Assembly: GCA_963836195.1 (NCBI GenBank)
Contig: CAWIIX010000002.1
Coordinates: 248,001 to 312,000 of the forward strand
Length of the DNA: 64,000 nt
DNA from: Trebonia sp963836195
GTDB lineage: Bacteria; Actinomycetota; Actinomycetes; Streptosporangiales; Streptosporangiaceae
Reading direction: 5' to 3'
The translations under genes and the position numbers were made by a program. Shown here in pieces: positions 24,749 through 34,500 of this stretch. The notes below the pieces were generated by a model. The model did no database searches, was not told where the DNA came from, and was given only the letters and a program-made list of their open reading frames with translations. Positions within the stretch are counted from its first letter, which is position 1. Each line of letters begins with the position of its first letter.

Positions 24749-25741
24749 ATGAAGGGAACCCTCACTCAACACGGCGTCACCTCGGACGCAACCCCCGACG
24801 CGATCAAGAAGGCAGCGTCAGGCGACGAGTTCTTCTGGCTCAACCTCGACATCCACGACCCAGGCCCCGACGACGACGTCACCGGGCTGCTGTGCAACAC
24901 CTTCCACTTCCACCCGGTGGCGGTCGAGGCGGTCGAGCGGTTCGGCCAGCGCGCCCGCATCGACGACTACGACGACTTCGTGCACATCATCACGTTCGGC
25001 ATGGCCGCCAACGGCCAAGACGTGGCCGAGGTGCACTGCTTCCTGACCGATAGGTGCATCATCAGCCTGCATCAGGGCGACTGCCCGGCGCTGAACTCGG
25101 TCGCCCAGCGCGTCGCCACCCACCACTCGAAGACCGCGTCCGCGCCTCAGGTCGTCATCTTCTACCTGATCATGGACACGCTCATCGACTCGTTCTTCCC
25201 GGTCCTGTCCGACTTCGACGACTCGATCGACGACCTCGAGGGCGCCATACTCAAGAACCCGACCGAGCAGCAGCTCGGCACCCTGTTCGCGATGAAGCGA
25301 CAGATCATGACGATCCGCAAGGTCATCACCCCGCAACGCGACATGATCGCGAGCCTCAACGCCGGCATGGTGGAAATCCCGGGCATGGCCGACTCGGGCT
25401 CGGCCTATTTCCGCAACCTGTACGACCATCTCATCCGCATCAGCGACATGGTCGACGCCTACCGGGACCTGATCGGCGGCGCGATGGACACGCACCTGTC
25501 GATGGTCTCCAACCGGCTGAACGTGATCATGAAGCAGCTCGCGATGATCGCCACCATCTTCCTGCCGCTGGGCTTCCTGACCGGCTTCTTCGGCCAGAAC
25601 TTCGCCTGGCCGATCGCTCACCTCCAGGCCGGTGGCGCCTACTTCCTCTTCCTCGGCATAGGCTCTGAGATCGCCGCCATCGTGATCCTGCTGCTGCTGT
25701 TCAAGCGCCGGGGCTGGCTCGGCAGCGGCCCCATGGCCTGA
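24749..25741 (+). CDS. corA: CorA-family divalent cation transporter
   Basis: 330 residues from the ATG at 24749. The long soluble domain ends in a helix (DAYRDLIGGAMDTHLSMVSNRLNVIMKQLAMIATIFLPLGFLTGFFGQNF) leading into TM1 and the pore signature. The usual GMN is GQN here, a variant of the family that may alter ion choice. TM2 is AYFLFLGIGSEIAAIVILLLLF, followed by the basic tail KRRGWL. It should carry Mg2+ or Co2+ across the cytoplasmic membrane as a pentamer. Confidence 0.9.
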   Translation: MKGTLTQHGVTSDATPDAIKKAASGDEFFWLNLDIHDPGPDDDVTGLLCNTFHFHPVAVEAVERFGQRARIDDYDDFVHIITFGMAANGQDVAEVHCFLTDRCIISLHQGDCPALNSVAQRVATHHSKTASAPQVVIFYLIMDTLIDSFFPVLSDFDDSIDDLEGAILKNPTEQQLGTLFAMKRQIMTIRKVITPQRDMIASLNAGMVEIPGMADSGSAYFRNLYDHLIRISDMVDAYRDLIGGAMDTHLSMVSNRLNVIMKQLAMIATIFLPLGFLTGFFGQNFAWPIAHLQAGGAYFLFLGIGSEIAAIVILLLLFKRRGWLGSGPMA

Positions 25742-25784
25742 CTCCCGCCACTAACCCGCCCGCAGCGCGGCCCAGAACGCGCAG

Positions 25785-26162
25785 TTACGCCGCCGCCTCG
25801 GTAATCGAGAACGCGTTGCCCTCGGGGTCGCGGAAGGCGAACATGGCGGGCACGCCGGGCCAGCGCAAGATCTGGTCGACATCCACCCCCGCGGCCAGCA
25901 GCGCGGCGTGGGCGGCCTCGGCGTCGTCGGTGGTGAAGCGGATGCCGATGGCTCCGCGGGTGACGTCCGGTGCCGCCGGCTCGAGGGTGACGATCGCGTT
26001 ATCGCCGCCCGGCGCGAGTTCGATCCACCGGCCGCCGTTGGGGGTGGGGTTGTCGCGCAGGACGGTGAAGCCGAGCGTGCCGCTGTAAAACCGCAGGGCG
26101 GCGTCCTGGTCGCCGACCGGGATGCTGACCGTGCGGATACCGGTGATGTGGGTCGGGGTCAT
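25785..26162 (-). CDS. VOC-family protein
   Basis: 125 residues from the ATG at 26162: IRTVSIPVGDQDAALRFYSGTLGFTVLRDN, then GAIGIRFTTDDAEAAHAALLAAGVDVDQI and FAFRDPEGNAFSITEA. This is the glyoxalase/bleomycin-resistance fold. Its ATG overlaps the stop of the ArsR-SRPBCC gene by four bases, so the two are translated together and controlled by the same autorepressor. Such ArsR-linked VOC proteins may handle a small electrophile or drug. Confidence 0.85.
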   Translation of the reverse strand: MTPTHITGIRTVSIPVGDQDAALRFYSGTLGFTVLRDNPTPNGGRWIELAPGGDNAIVTLEPAAPDVTRGAIGIRFTTDDAEAAHAALLAAGVDVDQILRWPGVPAMFAFRDPEGNAFSITEAAA

Positions 26163-26941
26163 ACGGTGCCTCCGTACATGAGGGAGCCGGGCGTGGTGAG
26201 TTCCCGCCCGGTCTCGAGCCAGGTCTTCAGGCCGGAAAGGATCATCGGCCACCCGCCGTACAGGTGGGAGTCCGCGTTCTCGGGCAGCTGGTCGTGGGTG
26301 ACGGTGAGCCTGCAGGAGTCCCCGACAGGCTCGATTTCCCAGGTCACGCGGCTGGTGCCCGCGGCCGCGATGTCGTCGTCCCATACCGCCTGGTACGACT
26401 GGACCAGCCGGCGCGGCGGGTCGATCTCGAGGTTCTCACCCTCGACCAGCGACCTCGGCCCGCCCGGGTGCGTCACCCGGTACGACGACCCGGCCGCCCA
26501 GCTGGACTCGACGCGCGCCCCGAACTGGTAGCGCGCCCGGACGTCCGGATCGGTGATGGCCCGCCAGAGCTGTTCCGGAGTGGCGCGGATGTAGATCTCG
26601 AACACCTTCTCCACCGTGGCCTCCATATCGCGTTTGAGGTCGGCCAGGCCGGCCGCCCACCCCTCGGTGTACTTGCTCACCCACCGGTCGTGTACGAGCC
26701 GGATCGGGACCGGGTTGAGGTAATGCAGCTTTTCCCGGCCGCTGCGACGGCTCACGACCAGGCCGGCCGCCTCGAGCAGGCGCAGATGCTTGGCCACCGC
26801 GACCCGGGTCATGGCGAACCGGCTCGCCAGCGCGTTGAGCGTCTGGCCGTCGCGGCGGAACAGCTCGTCGAGCAGCTCCCGCCGCGTCTGGTCGGACAGC
26901 GCCTTGAACACCGGTTCCACCAGCCCATAATAGGAAACCAT
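26159..26941 (-). CDS. ArsR-type regulator fused to a SRPBCC domain
   Basis: 260 residues. Residues 1-95: winged helix (VFKALSDQTRRELLDELFRRDGQTLNALASRFAMTRVAVAKHLRLLEAAGLVVSRRSGREKLHYLN). Residues 110-245: AHSA1-type START-like fold (VEKVFEIYIRATPEQLWRAITDPDVRARYQFGARVESSW, and IEPVGDSCRLTVTHDQLP). A fused ligand-binding domain suggests one-component sensing of a hydrophobic compound. The metal cysteines of classical ArsR are absent. A 16-bp palindrome covers its start codon. Confidence 0.88.
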   Translation of the reverse strand: MVSYYGLVEPVFKALSDQTRRELLDELFRRDGQTLNALASRFAMTRVAVAKHLRLLEAAGLVVSRRSGREKLHYLNPVPIRLVHDRWVSKYTEGWAAGLADLKRDMEATVEKVFEIYIRATPEQLWRAITDPDVRARYQFGARVESSWAAGSSYRVTHPGGPRSLVEGENLEIDPPRRLVQSYQAVWDDDIAAAGTSRVTWEIEPVGDSCRLTVTHDQLPENADSHLYGGWPMILSGLKTWLETGRELTTPGSLMYGGTV

Positions 26942-26949
26942 TTGGTTTC
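26934..26949. promoter_or_regulatory. Probable operator of the ArsR-SRPBCC gene
   Basis: GAAACCA-TT-TGGTTTC is a perfect palindrome with 7-base arms that overlaps the ATG of the regulator (26939-26941). Binding here would block both transcription and translation start, fitting autorepression. It resembles the CAACCA-N2-TGGTTG boxes at 62450-62496. Confidence 0.7.
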
Positions 26950-27047
26950 ATGTCAATCGGCGGCGGCGCGATCTGCCGGAGACCGCCTATATCGTTTGAC
27001 ACCATGACGGATGCAGCATCAATCGCCCGATCAGGCCATATATCCCG

Positions 27048-28091
27048 ATGGGGATGATCGGCCGGGTCGACGCCTACCAGCGGCGTCATCGCTGGGCCGG
27101 GCTGCCGCTGGCGGTGGTCTACAAGTTCTTCGACGATCAGGGCAGCTACCTGGCCGCGCAGATCACCTACTACGGCGTCGTGTCGCTGTTTCCGCTGCTG
27201 CTGCTCCTGACCACCTTTCTCGGCTACGGGCTGCACGACAGCCCCCATTTTCAGCGGCAGGTGCTGGACTCCGCGCTGGCCCAGTTCCCGGTGGTCGGTG
27301 ACCAGATCGCCAGGAACATCCACTCGTTCCATGGCAGCGTGCCCGGCCTGGTCATCGGCGTTGTCGGCTGCCTCTACGGCGGCCTCGGCATCGTCCAGGC
27401 GACCCAGAACGCGCTCAACCGGGTATGGGGCGTGCCCCGTAACGCCCGCCACAATCCGCTTCGGGCCCGGCTGCGCAGCCTGCTGCTGCTGGCGGCCGGC
27501 GGCGGCAGCGTGATCGTCACCACCGTGCTGTCCGCGCTTGGCGCCGCCGCCGACTCCTTCGGCGCCGCCGCCGCGAGCGTCAGCGTGCGGGCGGCCGCCA
27601 CCGCGCTGGCCGTTGCGCTGAACGTGACGCTGTTCCTGGTGGCGTTCAAGATCCTGATCGCGACCCCCGTCACCGTCCGGCAGATTCGGGCCGGCGCGAT
27701 CGCCGCCGCCGTCATCTGGCAGGTCCTGCAGTTGGGGGGCGCCGTCCTGCTGGGGGAGAAGCTCAAGGGCGCCACCGCCACCTACGGCCTCTTCGCGATC
27801 GTCCTCGGCCTGCTGGCCTGGGTTTACGTCGGATCTGCGACGGTCGTGATGTGCGCCGAGTTCAACGCGGTGCGCGCCCGGGGGATGTGGCCGCGGAGCC
27901 TGCTGGCGCCGTTCGCCGACAACGTGGACCTCACCGTCGGTGATCAGCGCGCCTACATCTCCTACGCCAAGACCGAACTGCACAAGACCTTTGAAACCAT
28001 CGACGTCAGCTTCAGCCTGCCCACGTCCCCGGCCCCGCCCCAACCAGAACTCGACGATCGTGGCGGGCTGCCGGACGGGTCAGCGGTCTGA
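27048..28091 (+). CDS. YihY/BrkB-family membrane protein
   Basis: 347 residues with six transmembrane helices. YKFFDDQGSYLAAQITYYGVVSLFPLLLLLTTFLGYG at the N-terminus and GAIAAAVIWQVLQLGGAVLLGEKLKGATATYGLFAIVLGLLAWVYVGSATVVMCAEFNAV near the end define the family (once called ribonuclease BN). The molecular role is unknown; an inner-membrane transport or envelope function is suspected. The C-terminal 40 residues are soluble and acidic. An ATG six bases downstream is an equally good start. Confidence 0.87.
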   Translation: MGMIGRVDAYQRRHRWAGLPLAVVYKFFDDQGSYLAAQITYYGVVSLFPLLLLLTTFLGYGLHDSPHFQRQVLDSALAQFPVVGDQIARNIHSFHGSVPGLVIGVVGCLYGGLGIVQATQNALNRVWGVPRNARHNPLRARLRSLLLLAAGGGSVIVTTVLSALGAAADSFGAAAASVSVRAAATALAVALNVTLFLVAFKILIATPVTVRQIRAGAIAAAVIWQVLQLGGAVLLGEKLKGATATYGLFAIVLGLLAWVYVGSATVVMCAEFNAVRARGMWPRSLLAPFADNVDLTVGDQRAYISYAKTELHKTFETIDVSFSLPTSPAPPQPELDDRGGLPDGSAV

Positions 28092-28174
28092 CTGCCAGGC
28101 GGCTTCCTCGCCCCCGATGTCCTCGAGCAGGAAACGCGATCGCGCAGCCGGTCTCGGTGGCGGAGGTGCTCGCG

Positions 28175-28762
28175 TCAGCAGCGGGTGCTGGCTGCCTGAA
28201 CTTCACCGAGTGCCCGACGGGCGGCCTGGCCGAACTCCTCGCCGTCGAGCGTCTCGCTCCAGCGCTCGTAGGCGATCTTCCACGCGAGCGCGCCCAGGTC
28301 CGCCGCCACCGACGCGGTCACGTCGGGAACGCCGCGCCGGCCGAGCGCCGCGGTCATCGACGCGATGAGGCCGAGGCCCTTGAGCGCCTCGCGCTCTTGC
28401 AGTTCCGGGTTGGCGGCGATCACCGCCCGCCTGCGGGCGGCGAACGCGCGGCGGGCGGGAGTGAAGGCACGGTTCCCGAGCGCGTCCAGTGCCTGCGCCA
28501 CCGCCTCGAGCGGGGTGGCCGTGGCGGGCGCGGCGGTGATCGCCTCCGCCAGCAGCCCGTTCATCGAGCCGTCGCCGAAGAGCACCTCCCGCTTGTCGCG
28601 GAAGTGCCGGAAGAAGGTGCTCTTGGTCAGCCCCGCGCGCTGCGCGATGTCGATCACCGTCGTGTTCTCGTAGCCCCGCTCCGCGAACAATTCCAGGGCG
28701 GCCACGGCGAGCCGCTCGGCTGCATTCGGTTCCCAGCGGGCCATGCCAACAGCGTACGGCAC
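28175..28762 (-). CDS. TetR-family transcriptional repressor
   Basis: 195 residues. Helix-turn-helix: RLAVAALELFAERGYENTTVIDIAQRAGLTKSTFFRHFRDKREVLF. The C-terminal ligand domain is of ordinary length. It is divergent from an NADP-dependent oxidoreductase gene with 68 bases between them, which makes that gene its likely target. A start at 28744 (MARWEPN) is also possible. Confidence 0.9.
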   Translation of the reverse strand: MPYAVGMARWEPNAAERLAVAALELFAERGYENTTVIDIAQRAGLTKSTFFRHFRDKREVLFGDGSMNGLLAEAITAAPATATPLEAVAQALDALGNRAFTPARRAFAARRRAVIAANPELQEREALKGLGLIASMTAALGRRGVPDVTASVAADLGALAWKIAYERWSETLDGEEFGQAARRALGEVQAASTRC

Positions 28763-28765
28763 TGA

Positions 28766-28796
28766 GTCCCGTCACTGCGGCGTATAGTGATGGGAC
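28766..28796. promoter_or_regulatory. Likely TetR operator over the -10 box of the oxidoreductase gene
   Basis: GTCCCGTCACT (28766-28776) and AGTGATGGGAC (28786-28796) form an inverted repeat with one mismatch in 11-base arms. The hexamer TATAGT at 28783-28788 within it is a good -10 box for the rightward gene, so a bound repressor would block the promoter. Confidence 0.6.
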
Positions 28797-28830
28797 CAAG
28801 TACCGTTACGCCGCTGTTGGAGGTCCGTCC

Positions 28831-29769
28831 ATGAGCCGAGCTGTCATCTACGAGACGTTCGGGGGTCCCGAGGTCCTGCAGTTGCGAGAGGTCGCGGAGC
28901 CGCACGCCGGCCCGGGCGAGGTCCGCGTCCGCGTGACCGCGGCCGGGCTGAACCCGATGGACTGGCTGATCCCCTCGCGGCCGGAGGCGGCGGCGCAGTT
29001 CGGCCTGACCCTGCCGTCCGGGTTCGGCTACGACTTCGCCGGCGTGGTCGACGAGGTCGGCGAGGTCGCCGAGGGCGCAGCCGGCTTTGCCGTAGGCGAC
29101 CGCGTCTACGGCGGCGCGCTGGCCCGGGCTGTCGCCGACTTCGTGGTCATCAAGACGTCGGTCGAGGGGGCCGAGGCGCTCTGGCACACGCCCGATGGCA
29201 TTAGCGACGAGGTGGCGGGCACGCTCCCGGTGGCCGGCGCCACCGCCTTCGCAGCGCTGGCGGCGATCGGCCTCCGGTCCGGCGACACCGTCCTCGTCGG
29301 CGGCGCGGCCGGCGGTGTCGGCGTGTTCGCGGTGCAGCTCGCGACGCTGGCCGGCGCCACCGTGATCGGCACCGCCGCGGAGAGCACGTTCGAGTTCCTG
29401 CGCCAGCTCGGGGCTCAGCCCGTGACCTACGGCCCCGGGCTGGCGGACCGGGTGCGGGCGCAGGTTCCCGGCGGGGTGACCGCGGCGACGGACCTGTTCG
29501 GCACGGAGGTGGCCGAGGCCGCGCTGGCGCTGGGCGTGCCACCGGAACGGATCTCCACGGTCGCCGCGGGTCCCAACCCGCCCGGCGGCGCGCGCGCCAC
29601 CGGTGGCATCGACGCGGAGCCGGATGCGCTGGCTCGGATCACCGATGCGATCCTGGCGGGCCGGCTCACCGTGCCCATCGCCGCCGTCTTCCCGGTCGAG
29701 CGGGTCCGTGACGCCGTCGCCCTCCAGGCCGGACGCCACGTCCACGGCAAGGTCGTGATCACGCTCTGA
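28831..29769 (+). CDS. Zinc-free NADP-dependent oxidoreductase (quinone reductase type)
   Basis: 312 residues. MSRAVIYETFGGPEVLQLREVAEPHAGPGEVRVRVTAAGLNPMDWL is the GroES-like start of quinone oxidoreductases; DTVLVGGAAGGVGVFAVQLATLAGATVIGTA is the NADPH Rossmann loop. No zinc ligands. A divergent TetR gene is probably its regulator, a common pairing for detoxification of quinones or enones. GGAGG precedes the ATG. Confidence 0.9.
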   Translation: MSRAVIYETFGGPEVLQLREVAEPHAGPGEVRVRVTAAGLNPMDWLIPSRPEAAAQFGLTLPSGFGYDFAGVVDEVGEVAEGAAGFAVGDRVYGGALARAVADFVVIKTSVEGAEALWHTPDGISDEVAGTLPVAGATAFAALAAIGLRSGDTVLVGGAAGGVGVFAVQLATLAGATVIGTAAESTFEFLRQLGAQPVTYGPGLADRVRAQVPGGVTAATDLFGTEVAEAALALGVPPERISTVAAGPNPPGGARATGGIDAEPDALARITDAILAGRLTVPIAAVFPVERVRDAVALQAGRHVHGKVVITL

Positions 29770-29810
29770 CCGCCGACCCTGCCGGCGTAAGCCGTCACCC
29801 CGTGCGCGCC

Positions 29811-31111
29811 TCACGCCGTCCCGGCGGTGCTGGAGGTACTGCCGTTCGGCGCTGTCGTGGGTCAGGTCGAGGGCGCCGTCGTAGGCGGCGACGGCCTCCT
29901 CGGTCCGCCCGAGCCGGCCAAGCAAGTGCGCGCGGGTGGCCCGGGCGGGCTGGAAGCGGCGTCCCCGCTGGCCGGCCTCCTCGAGCAGGGCGTCGAGGGC
30001 CGCCAGGCCGGCCGCGGGGCCTTCGACCTCGGCGATGACGGCGGCGAGGGCGACGCCGCTGCCGAGCGACGGCGCGATCGTGTGCAGCGCCCGGTGCAGC
30101 CCGAGCAGCGTCGGCCAGTCGGTCGGGCCGCCGCGTCGCCGGGCGCAGTGCACGGCCTGGATCGCCGCCTCGAGCTGGAACCGCCCGAGTCGGCCTCGTG
30201 CATGCGCCGCCCGCAGGTGCCCGTGCGCCCGGTCGATCAGGTTCGCGTTCCACCGCGACGGGTCCTGGTCGGCCAGCGGGACGAACCGTCCGTCGGCGTC
30301 CAGCCGGGCCGGGGCGCGCGACGCGGAAAGCTGGACGAGGGCGGCGAGCCCGTGCGCCTCCGGGTCGGCGGGCGCGCACCGGGTGAGGACCTCGGCCAGG
30401 TGCAGCGCCTCCGACGGCGGCAGGTGCCGGGCCTGCGGCCCGGTCGTGGCCCAGTCGATGACGTACGCGCCGTAGACCGCCTCAAGGACCGAGGCCATCC
30501 GCGCCGGGAGCTCGTCCGCGCCGGGGATGCGAAACGGAATGCGGGCTGCCTTGATCCGCTTCTTCGCCCGGACCAGGCGCGTCGCCATCGTCGCGGTCGG
30601 CACCGAGAACGCCCGGCCGATCTGCTCGGCGGTGAAGCCGAGCACGGTGCTGAGCATCAGCGGCGTGTGCGCGGCCGGGTCGATCGCCGGGTGGGCGCAC
30701 ACCAGCATCAGCTCAAGCCGCCGGTCGGGAAGCGCGTCGACGTCGAGGTCGTCGGTGTGAGTGAGCGAGTCCTGACGGTCGTCGAGCGGCAACGTCCGCT
30801 GCGCCGAGGCGGACTTCCACTGGTCGCGCAGCCGGTTGCGGGCGACGGTCAGCAGCCAGGCATCGGGGTTGGCCGGCGTCCCCCGCTCCGGCCAGGTGCG
30901 CAGGGCGCGCTCGAACGCGTCCGCGAGCGCGTCCTCGGCGGCCGCGATATCGCCGGTCGGGGCGGCCAGCAGCGCCAGCAGCCGCCCGTAGCTGTCCCGA
31001 GCCGCCAGGCCGGCCGCCTCGACCGCCGCCAGGCCGGCCGCCTCGACCGCCGCCAGGCCAGGCCGCCTCGGCCAGCGGCTGGCCTTCGTCGTCCGCCGTC
31101 AGCGCGTCCAC
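29811..31111 (-). pseudogene. DUF6596-type ECF sigma factor with frameshifts at both ends
   Basis: The centre is a typical large ECF sigma factor: region 2 (RDSYGRLLALLAAPTGDIAAAEDALADAFERALRTWPERG, then ANPDAWLLTVARNRLRDQWK), region 4 (LMLSTVLGFTAEQIGRAFSVPTATMATRLVRAKKRIKAARIPF) and a long helical C-terminal extension. A GTG at 31111 overlapping the YCII gene is the expected start (MDALTADDEGQPLAEAA), but one extra base at 31060, inside a 24-bp repeat, breaks the frame. At the other end the frame lacks a stop and runs on under the opposite gene; stops exist in the other two frames near 29797 and 29811. Confidence 0.75.
30998..31069. repeat. 24-bp tandem repeat in the sigma factor N-terminus
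   Basis: Three units built on GACCGCCGCCAGGCCGGCCG give the repeated peptide GLAAVEAA. The last unit (31045-31069) carries an extra A at 31060, which causes the frameshift. Slippage in such an array is a natural way to switch the gene. Confidence 0.75.
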
Positions 31112-31470
31112 TCGCCATTGACGAGCGCGGTCGCGGAGGGCCGAACCTCGATCACGCCCCACTGCGCCCCGGGGCACTTCTCGGCCCAGCCGATGGCCGC
31201 GTCCAGATCGGCCACATCGAGGACGAAGATCCCGGCCAGCGCCTCCTTCGTCTCGGCGAAGGGCCCGTCCTGAACCCGCAGCCCGCCTTCCCTGCGGGTG
31301 ACGGTGGTCGTCGCCCCGGTCGGCTGCAGCACGTCGCCCGACACCAGCACCCCCGCCGCCGCAAGCGCCCGGCCATAGGCGCCGAACGCCGCCATCGCCT
31401 CGGCGATCGCCTCCTCGTTGATCTCTCCCTTGGCCGGCTCCCGGTAGTTCATCAGTAGCGCGTATCGCAT
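31099..31470 (-). CDS. YCII-related protein paired with the sigma factor
   Basis: 123 residues: MRYALLMNYREPAKGEINEEAIAEAMAAFGAYGRAL, then EGGLRVQDGPFAETKEALAGIFVLDVADLDAAIGWAEKCPGAQWGVIEVRP. YCII proteins of this type lie just before DUF6596 sigma genes throughout actinomycetes and overlap them, as here. The His-Asp pair of E. coli YciI is not obvious. A role with the sigma factor is inferred from this fixed linkage. GGAGGAG precedes two in-frame ATGs; the second (31470) has the better spacing. Confidence 0.85.
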   Translation of the reverse strand: MRYALLMNYREPAKGEINEEAIAEAMAAFGAYGRALAAAGVLVSGDVLQPTGATTTVTRREGGLRVQDGPFAETKEALAGIFVLDVADLDAAIGWAEKCPGAQWGVIEVRPSATALVNGEWTR

Positions 31471-31578
31471 CGTCATCTCCTCCTGTCCCAGTGTCACCCC
31501 AGCGGCGACACCGGCACCACGATGACGATCGAACGTCGCCCAGATCGTCACCCAGCCGGGAACCGGAGCAAAGAAGTT

Positions 31579-34500
31579 TCAGCTGGAGTAGACCTGCAGC
31601 TCCGACAGCTGGCCGGCCGGCCAGCCGGTGTTGGCGGTGAAGGTCAGCTTCACGTACCGGACGGTCGCAGCGGGGAACGTGACCGTCACCGTGTTGCCGG
31701 TCGCGGGGTTGAAGATGTACCCCGCCGACGCCGCCAGCGTGCTGTAGGTGGAACCGTCGGCGCTGCCCTGGATGGTGATCGTCTGGGTCCGCGTTCCCCA
31801 GGCGGTCGACGGCGGCAGGTCCATCACGATCCGCCCCACCGGCACCGAAGACCCGAGGTCCACCTGGAACCACTGCGGGAAGTCACTATCCGTGCTCTCC
31901 CAGTAGGTGCTGGTGTTCCCGTCCACCGCGTACGACGCCACGTACGTCTGGGTGTAGCCGCTCGCGGTCACCGGCTGGTTCAGCGCCAGGTTCGTGCTCG
32001 CCGCGCTCACCCCGGTGCCCGACAGCCCCACCGTCAGCGGGCTGCCCGGCGCGCTCGACGCCACCGACAGCGTCCCGCCTGCCGCCCCCGTCGCCGTCGG
32101 CCCGAACGACACGCTGACCGTGCACGACCCGCCCGCGGCGATCGAACTGCCGCAGGTGTTGGTCTGGCTGAACGGCCCGCTCACGCTGACCGAGGAGACC
32201 GCGGCCGCAGCCGTCCCCGGGTTCGACACCGTCACCGTCGAAGCCGAGCTCGTCGACCCGACGGTGACGCTCCCGAACGACAGCGCCGACGGCGACGCCG
32301 TCAGCGGCGAGCCGGTGCCGCCGCTGTCGGCGAAGGACATGTAGTTGAGGTTCCAGCCGCCGTTGTCCTCGTCGACGGCCAGGGTCTGCTGGCCGGCCGT
32401 GAGCTGGACGGTGCCGGTGACCGTGGTCCAGTTCTGCCAGCCGCCGGTCGCGGGGATGCTGATGTTCCCGCTCAGGTTCGCGCCGGACGCGCTGGCCAGG
32501 TGCAGGGCGTCGGTGACGGCCGAGGGCGCCGCGACCCGGAAGCTAACGGTGTAGCTGCCGGCCGAGGCCGCGTTGACGGTGTAGCGGAACCACTGCCCGC
32601 CGGACGTCCAGCCCAGGTCGTAGCCGCCGCCCGTGTCCGACGTGGCCTCCAGGTCGATACCGTCGGACCGGTAGCCGTTGCCGGTGCCGTTGGTCGAGGT
32701 GACGTTGTAGGCCGCCCCCTGGCCGCCGGTGTCATAATTCTCGGCCTGCACCACGCCCGGCACCGTGGCCGGCGTCCCGCCGTAGGGACCTTCGCTGCTG
32801 CCGGTCTGCCAGCTGTTTCCGCTGAGCGTCGCCGTGAAGCCGCTGGAGTCGTTGCTGTAGGCGGAGAACCCGGAACCCACCCCGGTCACCGAGTTGCCGG
32901 TGATGGTGGCGCTCCCGGTGGGAGCCGGATAGTAGGGCGGCGAGATCACGATCCCGTTGCGCCACGGGCTGGTGATCGTGTTGTCGGCCAGGTTGGTGCT
33001 GGTGGAGGTGGAGAAGCCGATCGAGTCGTACACCGAGTTGATGATGGTGTTGCCGGTGACCACCGCGTCGGTGACGGTCCCGACGTTTTGCCCGTCCCCG
33101 CCGTTGCCGATCTGCAGGGCCGGCTGCCCCTGGAAGTAGGCGTTCCCGCCCGACCTGACGATCACGTTCCCGGTCACCGTGGCGCCGAGCATGTCGCTGC
33201 CGTTCACCCCGAACCGGCCCACGCCGAGGCCGATGTAGCGCGCGGTATCGGAGATGAAGTTGTCCTCCACGAGGTGGCCGCTGCCGCCGTAGATCCCGAT
33301 GCCCTTGCCGCCCCACGGGGCGATAACGGTGTTGTGGGTCATGGTGATGTCGGTCATGGCGGCGTAGGTCGTGCTGCCGTTGTAGGCGACCGAGTTGATC
33401 GCCATCCCGTCATCGCCGGTGCCGCGGATGAAGTTGTTGGTGGCGGTCAGGCTGCTGCCCGACGTTCCGGTGAGCGAGACGTTGTTGAGGTTGCAGCCGT
33501 CGGCGAAGATCACCGTGAACAGGTTGTTCTGCACCGTTCCGTTGCTGCCGGAGGCCCACAGGCTGGACTCGACGTGCTGCACCCACATGCCCGAGATGAG
33601 CCAGTCGTTGCCGGTTGTGTCCTCGGCCCCGCCCCCGCCGTCGACCTCGGCCCGGCTCATCGCGTCGGAGTCGATGTGGAAGTTCTCCAGCTGGCACGAG
33701 TAGCACTGGAAGGCGGCCCCCAGCGGCGTGTTGTTGGGCAGCGGCACGTCCCGGTAGACCTCGCTGTACCAGTACCCGGCCCCCTCGATGGTCACGTTCT
33801 GCGCCACCAGGCTCGACGTCCCGATCAGGTAGAAGGTCCCCTGCGGAATCCACAGGATCTCGCCCGCCGACGCCGCCTGGTTAATGCAGTTCTGGATGTC
33901 AACCGTGCTGTCGACCGCGCCGGGCGCCGCCGCGCCGTTCGTCGGCGTGTTGTCGGCCACCGCCCCGCAGCTTGTGATCGAGATCGAGTTGGCGGGCTGG
34001 GCGGTCGGCGCGGGCGCATCCCACACGTCAACCGAGTTGATCCAGTAGGACGACGCCGTGTTAGTCGAGTCCTTCTGCAGGCTGAACGTCGCCCCCGGCG
34101 GAATCGCCGCGCCGCTCACGAACGCGTGGAACTCGTCCCAGAAGTCGCGCGGGTCCCCGTCGGCCGGGTTCTGGTCGTTCCCGTTGTAATTGTTGTTCCC
34201 CTCGTACTGCCAGCTCTGGATGGAGTTCATGTTCAGGGCCTGGCGGAACGTGCCGTTGACGTAGAGGTCGAGGGTGGCGGTCAGGCCGCCGCCGGCCGAC
34301 GAGTCGGGGATGGAGGCGCGCACGTTGATGAAGTTGATCGGCTGCCCGGTGTTATTCGTCCACTGGACACTCTGACCGGGGCCGGTCAACTGCACGTAGG
34401 CGTGACCGTCGGCCTCCCCCTGGGGACTGTCGTACTCGCTGGTCGGCGCCGAGGTCAGCGATACCACGGTGGCGCCGCCGCCCAGCGCCGCCTCCGGCGC

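Noticed and set aside
28654..29810. The C-terminal extension of the sigma factor frame under the oxidoreductase gene
   Set aside because: R/G/D-rich mirror of the plus-strand gene; family members end where the homology ends, near 29815.
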